Notes under the pieces: generated by a model | Database searches by the model: none | What the model saw: the letters and a program-made list of their open reading frames with translations, nothing else | What the model was told of the DNA's origin: nothing | Program-made: the position numbers and the translations under genes | Shown here: piece by piece, positions 17,092-24,359 of the stretch | Layout of the letters: every line of letters begins with the position of its first letter | Numbering within the stretch: the stretch's first letter is position 1 | Source: Candidatus Thorarchaeota archaeon | GTDB taxonomy: Archaea > Asgardarchaeota > Thorarchaeia > Thorarchaeales > Thorarchaeaceae | Length of the DNA: 34,612 nt | Assembly (NCBI GenBank): GCA_016839345.1 | Contig: JAEOUL010000147.1 | Coordinates: 1-34,612, forward strand | Direction: 5' to 3'

Positions 17092-17739
17092 CTAAATGTA
17101 ACGGCATATGATGTCGTGCGTTTCTCGTTTCCATTCAATGCTTTTCTTCGCTAATTCGGAGGCAATATTCCCAGGCATTATTTCCTCACGAGGAAGAGAT
17201 TCAATTCTTGATAACCAAGCAGCAGTTGTCATAGTAAGAGGCGGCACTCCATTTTCTCCCTCTGTGGCTTTAATCACCATCTCTCTACCATGGGCCACCT
17301 GAATATAGATTTCATTAGTAGGAGATTTGTTCAAAATCTCTCGAACTACTCTATCCCAACAGGTCTTTGCTACAAGTGCTCTCCTTAGTTTGGACTTATC
17401 CTCTTCAGGTAACGCATGGTATTTAGCAAGAGCGTCACGCATCGCCTCAAGATGTTCATTAAGATATAATGAAACAGCAACCTCATCGGAACTTCGAGCA
17501 ATCAATTCTACAGAAGATTTCGATTCAGTGACGCGAACGGTTACATCAGCCTCCTCACCAGCAATCTTGAGTGAAAACTTCGCAGAACCCTGAAAGTCTT
17601 GGCTCTCTGCTTCATGGTACTCTTCGAGTATCAGGTTTGGTTTAGAGGCAATGACATACCAGGCCAATCTGAAAACTACTGCTGGTTCAATATCACTGAA
17701 ATTCAGTGCTCGAGAAACCTCTGCGTTTCCGTCGTTCAT
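17092..17739 (-). CDS. Uncharacterised protein between tRNA-Sec and SepSecS
   Basis: I do not recognise this 215-residue, mostly acidic soluble protein. The N-terminal half is beta-rich (FSLKIAGEEADVTVRVTESKSSVELIAR), and the C-terminal half is helical with a Trp/Cys motif (KTCWDRVVREILNK) and a basic-acidic tail ending EWKRETHDIICRYI. There is no signal peptide or TM helix. It lies 31 bases after the SepSecS stop and 39 bases before tRNA-Sec on the same strand, so it should be co-expressed with selB and SepSecS. ATG 17739 is chosen because AGGG sits 8 bases before it; a GTG at 17754 would add 5 residues. The position makes it a candidate Sec accessory factor, but that is an inference only. 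Confidence 0.78.
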   Translation of the reverse strand: MNDGNAEVSRALNFSDIEPAVVFRLAWYVIASKPNLILEEYHEAESQDFQGSAKFSLKIAGEEADVTVRVTESKSSVELIARSSDEVAVSLYLNEHLEAMRDALAKYHALPEEDKSKLRRALVAKTCWDRVVREILNKSPTNEIYIQVAHGREMVIKATEGENGVPPLTMTTAAWLSRIESLPREEIMPGNIASELAKKSIEWKRETHDIICRYI

Positions 17740-17770
17740 CGGTCTTACCCTCACTCAAGGGTTTCATAGT

Positions 17771-19090
17771 CTATTTACTGGCTTCCTTATAGAGTTTGGT
17801 TGTTGCTGCTTCAATATCATTTTTGGAGGCGCCAATGGCTGCGTTCATGACTATGTAACTGTGAGGGTATTTTTCGACTGATGAACCCACTGCACCCCTT
17901 TCGATCGCCCGAGGACCAGTCACACGTGCATTATAGAGTCTTGCGCCAATCTCTCGAACATCAAGTCCATCCATTGTGATTGCACATGCTACTGGATTCC
18001 ATACTGAGAGTACTTTCTGTTCCAGTTTAGTGGCAATCTCATTCAGTTTCTCTTCTAACAGTGCTTTGTTCTCCAATTGCTCTTTTTGAAGGTCCTTGTA
18101 AGTGTCAAGTCCGATAGCTAGCATTGCAGCAAGGGTCTGAACTACAGGAGCCGCAGTGGCTCGACCTGCATAAGTATCCGCAATTGGGTCTATGAAATTC
18201 TCTTTTGGAGTAACCACAATTGACGCTCCAACAGGTGCGAGAAAATTCTTGTCACTACTCTGCACTACTGCATCCACTCTTCCTGCATCAACAGCTGCAC
18301 GTATCTCACTCATGACTCGCTCTGACTGCACACCATATGCATTATTGATTACAAGAGGAATATCTTTCTCAGCACATGCTTTAGCAATTTCTTTAACCGG
18401 ATCTGATTCTCGAGGGGGAAAGAAAGTAGTTGTTGCAAGAACTGCATTAGAACTATCTTTCTTGATTTCCTTCTCAAGAAATCTGAGGTCTGCCCGGACG
18501 GCATCCCCCTCTATCAATGTGGGAATGATTTGTTCTTCAAGTCCACTCAGAGCAATAGCTCGATGAGGTGATGTGTGATCAATTCGGGGATAAAGAACTC
18601 GTTTCACACCATACTCTCTTCGTAGTGCTCCTAGCACAAGGGAGATTGTCATTCCAGTGGATAGAGGTGTGACTAATCCATCTTTCATATTACTTAAACC
18701 AAGTTTTCTTATTGCGTCTAAAGCTACATTGTTAGCGACTTGTTGCATCAGCGACGCTCCAGGAGCTTTGGGTTGAGGTGCTGCAAGTTTTCCACTTCGA
18801 CCTATTCCATGATTGAATCCTGCAGATAGACGAGCGATATACGGAGAGGCAACTCTAGCCTCACGTTCACCAACCCTTGCAGCTTTCGGGTCTTTATCAG
18901 TGTCCAATGAAGAGAGAAGCTGGAACATCATCTCGAGCTGAAGGTCAGTCAATGCTTTCTTAGGGAATTGTCGCCGATTGAGTACATCCTTCACAGGATC
19001 TAGCAGTGAATCAACCGTTGTACGACCTCTACGCAGCATACTTTCAGGAATGGTCTTCTCGAGAATTCGTTCAATCTCATCTTCATCCAA
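17771..19090 (-). CDS. spcS: O-phosphoseryl-tRNA(Sec) selenium transferase (SepSecS)
   Basis: This is a PLP enzyme that converts Sep-tRNA(Sec) to Sec-tRNA(Sec) with selenophosphate. Its 439 residues match archaeal SepSecS length. The phosphate-recognition loop GIGRSGKLAAPQPKAPGASL (about 95-114) is present, as are STGMTISLVLGAL (about 144-156), YPRIDHTSPHRA (about 167-178), VINNAYGVQ and the PLP-binding lysine in SSDKNFLAPVGAS (K281). The C-terminal domain ends with the expected small-domain segment. It starts with TTG inside the last codons of selB (8-base overlap), with GAGGAGG about 9 bases upstream, so it is translated in the selB transcript. Selenium donor would come from a SelD not seen in canonical form here. 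Confidence 0.95.
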   Translation of the reverse strand: MDEDEIERILEKTIPESMLRRGRTTVDSLLDPVKDVLNRRQFPKKALTDLQLEMMFQLLSSLDTDKDPKAARVGEREARVASPYIARLSAGFNHGIGRSGKLAAPQPKAPGASLMQQVANNVALDAIRKLGLSNMKDGLVTPLSTGMTISLVLGALRREYGVKRVLYPRIDHTSPHRAIALSGLEEQIIPTLIEGDAVRADLRFLEKEIKKDSSNAVLATTTFFPPRESDPVKEIAKACAEKDIPLVINNAYGVQSERVMSEIRAAVDAGRVDAVVQSSDKNFLAPVGASIVVTPKENFIDPIADTYAGRATAAPVVQTLAAMLAIGLDTYKDLQKEQLENKALLEEKLNEIATKLEQKVLSVWNPVACAITMDGLDVREIGARLYNARVTGPRAIERGAVGSSVEKYPHSYIVMNAAIGASKNDIEAATTKLYKEASK

Positions 19091-20465
19091 AGGTGTAAAC
19101 CTCCTCAGTCAATCGCTGATAGTATACCTCTTCATTTTCTGTCACTGTATCTTCAAAATTGACGATGACAACTCCTCGTGTACCAAAAGTCTGCTTAATA
19201 ATACCAACCACTCCATTCTTTGTATGAACTGAGAAGTTAACAAGACGTTCCGCAATTTCCTTGCTTGAGGCAAGACCCTCAACCAACACGTCATTTTCAC
19301 GAATTCGATAGACTTGACCAGTCCTAACTCTAGAACGAATAAGTGTGATTTTTTCTGGTATATCCACAACCTTTCCAGCTCCAACAATTCTCATCTGAGA
19401 GGGGGGTAGGTCTGTACGATGCAGTAGTATTTTTGTACCTACTCTGAGAGCTACGGGTTTTTGTAGGAGGATGGCAGCTGTAAATGATATGCTATCAGGT
19501 TCGTCGAGAATCACACCATTCTCATTCAGGGGAATTATCTGTCCGGTGATGGATGGCATTCCAACAGAAACACTGACCACCATTTTCTTTGTTATCCGAC
19601 CGCGATAGAGTGAATTTGTCTTCACCTGAGCGATGAATCCTGATGAAGAGGACATGCTTCCTGAGGTGCAGAGATAGTCACCACGTGCAATTTCAGAGTC
19701 ATCAATATCGGGTACATTGATCCCAACACGATCTCCAGCAGAGGCCATCTCACGATCCATACCAAATGTCTGTATTGAACGCACTCGGCTTTTCTTCGAG
19801 AGGGGGGCAACCTCTACAGAGTCACCAGTTTTAACACTCCCTTGGAGTACAGTACCTGTTACTACTGTTCCATGACCTTTGACTGGAAAAGCATGGTCGA
19901 TAGGTAGAATAAACGGGTTTTCTAGAACACGTGTTTTTGGATGAATTGTTTCTAGGAGTGATTTTTTGAGCTCCTCCAACCCCTTACCAGTGTGTGCTGA
20001 TACTTTGACTATCGATGCGTTTGCAAACTCTGTATCTTTAAGAACTGAGCGAATTCTGTTTTCTACTGATTCAATTTGTGACTCATTGACCAAGTCAATT
20101 TTCGCAAGAACAACTACAATAGATTCAACACCCATTGATTGCAAGACAACAAGATGCTCTCCTGTTTGTATCATGGGACCTTCATCAGCAGCTATGACAA
20201 GAATTGCAGCATCAATGATATTTGCTCCAGCAACTACACTCCGAATCAAGTCTGCATGTCCAGGAGCATCAACTAGGGTCACCAAGTACTTGTCTAACAC
20301 AAACATAGTAAAACCCAGGTCAATAGTAATTCCGCGTTGCTGAGCTTGAGGATGTTTGTCCAATCCAGCAGTTGAAATTTTCTCACTCAAAGCCTTAGCT
20401 AGTGCAGTCTTTCCATGATCTATGTGGCCCATGAGTCCCACATGGACAGGGATAAGATTGTCCAT
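19083..20465 (-). CDS. selB: Selenocysteine-specific elongation factor SelB (aSelB)
   Basis: This is a translational GTPase that brings Sec-tRNA(Sec) to UGA codons marked by a SECIS. G1 is GHIDHGKT (13-20), G2 is RGITIDLGF (about 44-52), G3 is DAPGH (66-70) and G4 is AKID (121-124; the family usually has N/T-K-x-D). EF-Tu-like beta-barrel domains II and III follow (about 185-350), then a short domain IV (about 360-460). At 460 residues it is the archaeal type, without the long SECIS-binding winged-helix tail of bacterial SelB, so RNA recognition needs another factor or a different mode. GAGG lies 7 bases before ATG 20465. It heads the operon selB-SepSecS-unknown(-tRNA-Sec). Confidence 0.95.
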   Translation of the reverse strand: MDNLIPVHVGLMGHIDHGKTALAKALSEKISTAGLDKHPQAQQRGITIDLGFTMFVLDKYLVTLVDAPGHADLIRSVVAGANIIDAAILVIAADEGPMIQTGEHLVVLQSMGVESIVVVLAKIDLVNESQIESVENRIRSVLKDTEFANASIVKVSAHTGKGLEELKKSLLETIHPKTRVLENPFILPIDHAFPVKGHGTVVTGTVLQGSVKTGDSVEVAPLSKKSRVRSIQTFGMDREMASAGDRVGINVPDIDDSEIARGDYLCTSGSMSSSSGFIAQVKTNSLYRGRITKKMVVSVSVGMPSITGQIIPLNENGVILDEPDSISFTAAILLQKPVALRVGTKILLHRTDLPPSQMRIVGAGKVVDIPEKITLIRSRVRTGQVYRIRENDVLVEGLASSKEIAERLVNFSVHTKNGVVGIIKQTFGTRGVVIVNFEDTVTENEEVYYQRLTEEVYTFG

Positions 20466-20560
20466 TTCTGTACCTCAAATGACAGGGATGTTTTCGCGCA
20501 TAAAACATTAGTTACGTGTCGTGAGAGTAGTTTATTGGGTGGAGTGCACAGTGAAAATAC

Positions 20561-20962
20561 ATGGTATCAAGGTCTCTCGAGAAGATGATGCTCATCGCAA
20601 TAGGACTCTCCGCAGCAGTGATAGTGGGTGTTCCTGTGCTGATGTACGCAATTGATACAATCACAACAGCCTCGTATCTGGAAGATGCGCAAATGGTTGC
20701 CGAGCAGATTCACAACACAACGAGACATGTGGACATCGGAACACTTTCGAATGCAACAATGCAGGTCTATATTCCTGCAGGTCTTACAATGAGTTCTCAG
20801 GGAAATACGTTAACGATTCTATTCAATTATCAAGGTGTAGAACCACAGACTTGGATAGAAACTTATGATCATCCTGTAGTAATCAGTCCCCCATCCGAAG
20901 TTGGAACTTATCTAATGCATACCACTCTAGACGCTGGCGTTATTCTCATCACATTTTCTTAA
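20561..20962 (+). CDS. Small pilin-like or secreted single-TM protein
   Basis: This 133-residue protein has a short basic N-terminus (MVSRSLEKMM), a hydrophobic helix (about 9-32) and a beta-rich extracellular part ending in a hydrophobic strand (GVILITFS). The shape resembles archaeal type IV pilin-like or archaellum-associated FlaF/FlaG-sized proteins, but a clear class III signal cleavage motif is not obvious. No Shine-Dalgarno is close to ATG 20561. It is divergent from selB, with 95 bases between. No other archaellum or pilus gene is near. Confidence 0.65.
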   Translation: MVSRSLEKMMLIAIGLSAAVIVGVPVLMYAIDTITTASYLEDAQMVAEQIHNTTRHVDIGTLSNATMQVYIPAGLTMSSQGNTLTILFNYQGVEPQTWIETYDHPVVISPPSEVGTYLMHTTLDAGVILITFS

Positions 20963-21018
20963 AAACAGCTAAAGAAGGTCAAGATGAGTCCAGCACAACG
21001 TTTTTAATCTAGGCTCAG

Positions 21019-21049
21019 GTTCTCGCCGCCAACACCACTTGGCGAGGAC
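21019..21049 (+). promoter_or_regulatory. Inverted repeat before the polyferredoxin gene, possible SD-masking hairpin or operator
   Basis: GTTCTCGCC (21019-21027) pairs with GGCGAGGAC (21041-21049): 9 bp with one T-G pair and a 13-base loop. The right arm contains the only Shine-Dalgarno candidate (GAGG), 10 bases before ATG 21058. A TATA-like TTTTTAAT at 21001-21008 would place transcription start near 21030, inside the repeat, in which case it would act as a DNA operator instead. Confidence 0.45.
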
Positions 21050-21057
21050 TGAACATA

Positions 21058-22128
21058 ATGGCGGAGGATGCCGATTATATCGAGGAAACTGGCACTGACG
21101 AAGAACAGTCCGAGCCAGAGGAAGATGTACCGGAAGAGCTTGAAACTGCTGAAGAAAAGGAGCGCAGAAAAATCAGGCTTCCATCAAATCCTTTGGGACT
21201 TATTTTAAATCTGAGAATGCTGCGTAGAATAGTCCAGATTGTCTTCCTTATCGGCATCAACGGGTATATTCTATTAGCTTGGTTCCATATGCCCAATGTC
21301 CAGGCTTTTTGGCTATCTATTTGGTCTAATATACCAACAATTCCAATCCTCGCACCTCTTGAGGCACCCTTCGGGGCAATTGCAGGGTCTTTTGACACAT
21401 TACTCCGAGAATTTACTGCAGGCATATTCCCATTCTTTACCCTAGGAGCAATGCTCATTATACTCATTGTGGTTGGCCGGGCTCCTTGTGGATGGATATG
21501 TCCCGTGGGTACAATTCAAGATTTCATCACCCTACCGAAGAGAACTAAAACCCGTCCAGCACCCAATACAGAAAGCGAGCTTCGGAAAGTGAAAATATAC
21601 GTATTCGTTATTGTGGCATTTCTTGCAGTCTGGGTTGGTTTCGCACGAATCACTGGATCTGCAGGAGCTCTTGAGGCTGCACTCGGAGCTTTCGTTGAAG
21701 ATGCTTTCGCCCCCTTGAATCCCGCATACATCCTATTTGTGGTACTACCTCAGCAAGCGGACCTAGGTTTGTGGCCAACTGATTTGAACACACTATGGTT
21801 CTTCACCCAGTGGGGTTGGCCATTAGCACAGATGGGATTCGTCATTTTCGTGTTTGGAGTATCGTTTTGGATTCCAAGATGGTTTTGTAGATGGTTGTGT
21901 CCAGCGGGTTGGTTCTATAGTCTGTTCTCTAGAGATGCTATGATAGGAATAGGAAGGAACCCTGCTCGATGCACTCCAGATACCTGTAATGTGTGCGAGG
22001 TTGTCTGTCCTATGAATATCAGAATCAGGAAATATCCGTATCAGCATATGCATAGTCCAGATTGTATTATGTGTCTTGAATGCAAGAGTCACTGTCCCAA
22101 TAACGCGATTATCCTGAGATTCTCATAG
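21058..22128 (+). CDS. NapH/NosR-type membrane polyferredoxin (4Fe-4S)
   Basis: This is a membrane iron-sulfur electron-transfer protein of 356 residues. An acidic N-terminal tail (about 1-40) precedes about five TM helices. Two CxxxCP motifs flank the membrane domain (C144/C148 in PCGWICPVG; C277/C281 in FCRWLCPAG), the hallmark of NapH/NosR/RdxA-like proteins. Two cytoplasmic 4Fe-4S motifs follow: C305-x4-C310-x2-C313-x3-C317 and C336-x2-C339-x2-C342-x3-C346. In the family such proteins pass electrons between quinones or ferredoxin and a periplasmic or cytoplasmic oxidoreductase. No partner reductase is adjacent. Its 3' end overlaps the convergent ModE-like gene by 6 bases. Confidence 0.88.
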   Translation: MAEDADYIEETGTDEEQSEPEEDVPEELETAEEKERRKIRLPSNPLGLILNLRMLRRIVQIVFLIGINGYILLAWFHMPNVQAFWLSIWSNIPTIPILAPLEAPFGAIAGSFDTLLREFTAGIFPFFTLGAMLIILIVVGRAPCGWICPVGTIQDFITLPKRTKTRPAPNTESELRKVKIYVFVIVAFLAVWVGFARITGSAGALEAALGAFVEDAFAPLNPAYILFVVLPQQADLGLWPTDLNTLWFFTQWGWPLAQMGFVIFVFGVSFWIPRWFCRWLCPAGWFYSLFSRDAMIGIGRNPARCTPDTCNVCEVVCPMNIRIRKYPYQHMHSPDCIMCLECKSHCPNNAIILRFS

Positions 22129-22452
22129 ATCAAGTTGTTTTGATGCTTTGAGAACATTGTTGAAAGAATCATTGACTGAAGAGTAGAGTTTCATCAGTTC
22201 TAGTCCATACTCCGTTACTCGAGCTCCACCCCCACCCACGGTCCCGCCTTTGTAGGTTTCAACCAGAACTATTCCTAGTTCTTTCTCAATTTTCTTGATG
22301 ACACCCCAAGCATATCGATACGACATACCAAGTTTCTTCGCACCCTTGGTTATTGTCCCTTCTTCATGAACGGACTTTATTATAGCATAGGCTCCAGGAC
22401 CAAAAATATACTTTCCATCCCTCTCTAACCATAACTTGTAATTAGGTTTCAA
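22123..22452 (-). CDS. ModE-type winged-helix regulator (N-terminal domain only)
   Basis: This 109-residue protein matches the DNA-binding domain of ModE/LysR-like molybdate regulators: an N-terminal strand (KLWLERDGKYIFGPG), a helix-turn-helix (GTITKGAKKLGMSYRYAWGVIKKI) and a glycine-rich wing (GGTVGGGGARVTEYG). No C-terminal TOBE/molbindin domain is present, so any molybdate/tungstate sensing would need another protein. The start is TTG; no ATG or GTG is available, although the frame stays open to a TGA at 22513 with plausible coding (EEFELNPKDERTRK). The neighbouring polyferredoxin and the distant AOR are possible metal-linked targets, by inference. Confidence 0.85.
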   Translation of the reverse strand: MKPNYKLWLERDGKYIFGPGAYAIIKSVHEEGTITKGAKKLGMSYRYAWGVIKKIEKELGIVLVETYKGGTVGGGGARVTEYGLELMKLYSSVNDSFNNVLKASKQLDL

Positions 22453-22529
22453 TTTGCGGGTTCGTTCATCCTTGGGATTCAGTTCAAACTCCTCCCATGG
22501 CAGTGACCCGGCTCAATTCACAGTATGCT

Positions 22530-22754
22530 TCAATGACCCCAACGAAGGCGTTCACCCTTCGTGTCTTGCTTAAAGACTTTCTTCACAACCTTCCAATGAT
22601 CAGCGCACATGTTTATCGTTCTCGAACGTGCATCTTTGACCTTGAGATTGGCTTTCGTTACGCTTGTAGAGATTCTATCTCTCTTCATAGACCTCTTTGA
22701 AGGCTTTCTGCAACCAACTATACTGCAAATCTTTTCCGATGACACTTGCGACAC
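22530..22754 (-). CDS. Small zinc-binding protein (C-x4-C ... C-x2-H)
   Basis: This 74-residue basic protein with GTG start has a probable metal site: C10 and C15 (CSIVGC), then C50 and H53 (MCADHWK). The rest is rich in Lys/Arg (KRSMKRDRIS; VVKKVFKQDTKGERLRW), suggesting nucleic-acid contact. I do not recognise the family. It follows the AIR-synthase-like gene by 49 bases on the same strand, with a TATA-like stretch between, so it may have its own promoter. Confidence 0.65.
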   Translation of the reverse strand: MSQVSSEKICSIVGCRKPSKRSMKRDRISTSVTKANLKVKDARSRTINMCADHWKVVKKVFKQDTKGERLRWGH

Positions 22755-22803
22755 TTCAAGAGCATTACCAGTTGTAAGGCATTATAACTATAGCGCATTG
22801 ATA

Positions 22804-23796
22804 TCAAGGGTTTGCATTCTTAGGAGTCAGAACACTACCTTTCGAGAAATCAAAGAGAACCCTTTCTTCATCACCGAGTTTGATTCTCACTTCTTTGGAG
22901 TCATCAACGGCTCCAATCACCGAAAATGTTACTGAATGTTTTTTTGCAATCATCTTTAATTTCTCCAAGTTTTCTTGTGGCATTGCAACCAAGAATCCTA
23001 GGGAAATGTACATGCGTAGCCAATCATCAAGATCTATTTCGGAGGGTTTCGAAGCGTCTATGGCGTCAAGATCGAGGGTTCCACCTCTTCCTGAATATTC
23101 AAGCATCATTGCGGCGGTACCAATAACACCAGCCACAGAAACATCTTTTGAGGCTGTGAGTATTTGTTCACTAGCTAGGGAGTTCATTACTGAAAGTCTT
23201 GTAACAACCTCTTCTGAGAATCGGTCCGTGACAGAATCCCATCCAAGCTTGTAACTCTCCCCTCTTTGACCTACTTTGTCAAACAATAAAACTAGGATGT
23301 TTCCATCCTCTGCACCTCCAGCAGTCAGTAGGTTACCCTCTGGTACAGTACCTGTAGTAGAACCAACAACATAAGTTGAGCTTGATTTTGGATTTGTGTG
23401 GCCGCGAACTATAGGTACGCGAAAAGTATGAGAACCTGCAATTAATCCGTCAAGAAGCTCTTCTCCTATAGATTGGTCCGAATAGGATAATGCAACAGCA
23501 AAAGAAGTCGGTGTGCCTCCTGCAGCATAGATATCCATCACATTGGCAAGGACTGCATTGAAACCTGCAGCTCGAGGATGATTCAAACACAAATCTTCGA
23601 CAATAGCATCAGTCGTAAGGAGTACGTAATCATCACACCCAGAATCGATTACAGCAGAGTCTTCACCAAGACCGTGGGGTGTGTTCCCCTTAAAGGACTC
23701 AAGTCGCAGCTTATCGATAATTGAAGGTAGAACGAACTTACGTGAGATACCGTCAAAACTCAGAAGGAGTTTCACGATTTCATCAAGACGGCTCAC
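22804..23796 (-). CDS. AIR synthase-related protein (SelD/HypE/ThiL/PurM superfamily)
   Basis: This 330-residue ATP-dependent small-molecule kinase/synthetase-like protein belongs to the PurM superfamily. The N-terminal domain has a nucleotide-binding GEDSAVID (about 44-51), the strand VLLTTDAIVEDLC and the dimer-helix pattern NAVLANVMDIYAAGGTPTSFAVALS (about 80-104). A C-terminal domain begins near 165. It resembles the AIR-synthase-related group that includes methanogenesis marker 2. Canonical SelD has a Gly-rich N-terminal loop with a Cys or Sec and an essential Lys; here the N-terminus reads LLLSFDGISRKF, without that loop. So it is not an ordinary selenophosphate synthetase. Closeness to the Sec locus still makes a selenium role worth testing. 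Start is GTG. Confidence 0.82.
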   Translation of the reverse strand: MSRLDEIVKLLLSFDGISRKFVLPSIIDKLRLESFKGNTPHGLGEDSAVIDSGCDDYVLLTTDAIVEDLCLNHPRAAGFNAVLANVMDIYAAGGTPTSFAVALSYSDQSIGEELLDGLIAGSHTFRVPIVRGHTNPKSSSTYVVGSTTGTVPEGNLLTAGGAEDGNILVLLFDKVGQRGESYKLGWDSVTDRFSEEVVTRLSVMNSLASEQILTASKDVSVAGVIGTAAMMLEYSGRGGTLDLDAIDASKPSEIDLDDWLRMYISLGFLVAMPQENLEKLKMIAKKHSVTFSVIGAVDDSKEVRIKLGDEERVLFDFSKGSVLTPKNANP

Positions 23797-23828
23797 TTCA
23801 AATCACTCGAATACTGTTTTTTTATGGT

Positions 23829-23954
23829 TTAGGGACCAGAAAGAAAACCGAGTGCAAATGCAGTTTGACCTAGAAGGATACCTAGTCCTAAGAGTGATAT
23901 CCCGACCATTAAGTAGATGAGAGCCCTCATTGATGGGCGAATTTCCTCGAACAC
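23829..23954 (-). CDS. 41-residue single-TM membrane protein
   Basis: This tiny protein, with GTG start, reads VFEEIRPSMRALIYLMVG at its N-terminus and then a Leu/Gly-rich TM helix ending LGFLSGP. AGGTGA lies 6 bases before the GTG, a good Shine-Dalgarno. It sits 32 bases before the AIR-synthase-like gene and about 80 bases after a Cys-rich gene, all on one strand. The short cytoplasmic N-terminus followed by one helix resembles small Sec61-gamma/beta-like or regulatory membrane peptides, but I cannot place it in a family. Confidence 0.6.
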   Translation of the reverse strand: MFEEIRPSMRALIYLMVGISLLGLGILLGQTAFALGFLSGP

Positions 23955-24033
23955 TGCAGTTCACCTGTAAGGACTGCGAATTGAGTGGCACTTATAGACA
24001 TTGTGCCCTGTTGATTGCGGAAATCCGTTGCTG

Positions 24034-24327
24034 CTATCGCAGTTTGAACTTTCTAGCAATTTCTTTAGGCATAGCATCTGGATATGGTTCGTCTAGCTTG
24101 ACCTGTGTTTGGACAGGTCTAGCGGATTGTTTGCATTTCCCATCCTGCATCAACCTTCGGTCTACACACTTGGAATGAACGCACCATCCTTGGTCGCATT
24201 CTTCGTCAATCCAAGTACACCATACTTCTTTCTTATTACCTAGCTTCCTGATCCTAAGAGCAGGAGGCTGTCTTTCACACTTGAAACTCTTACAGAGAGC
24301 CGTACAATCCACATTACTGTTTGTCAT
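24034..24327 (-). CDS. Cys-rich small protein, probable metal or disulfide fold
   Basis: This 97-residue protein has nine cysteines: C8, C12, C17 near the N-terminus, then WCTWIDEECDQGWCVHSKC (four Cys) and two more (VDRRLMQDGKC region). The spacing does not match a ferredoxin or a standard zinc ribbon. There is no signal peptide, so a metal-binding rather than disulfide fold is more likely inside the cell. The C-terminal 30 residues are charged. It lies between a coiled-coil gene and the 41-residue membrane protein on the same strand. The function is unknown. Confidence 0.7.
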   Translation of the reverse strand: MTNSNVDCTALCKSFKCERQPPALRIRKLGNKKEVWCTWIDEECDQGWCVHSKCVDRRLMQDGKCKQSARPVQTQVKLDEPYPDAMPKEIARKFKLR

Positions 24328-24359
24328 TGCTCACCGCTCCAATTTCTCGTTTTTTCCAT

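Noticed and set aside
22497..22935. Plus-strand open frames antisense to the small zinc protein and AIR-synthase-like gene
   Set aside because: Composition is that of antisense shadow, with no domain or Shine-Dalgarno, while the minus-strand proteins have clear motifs.
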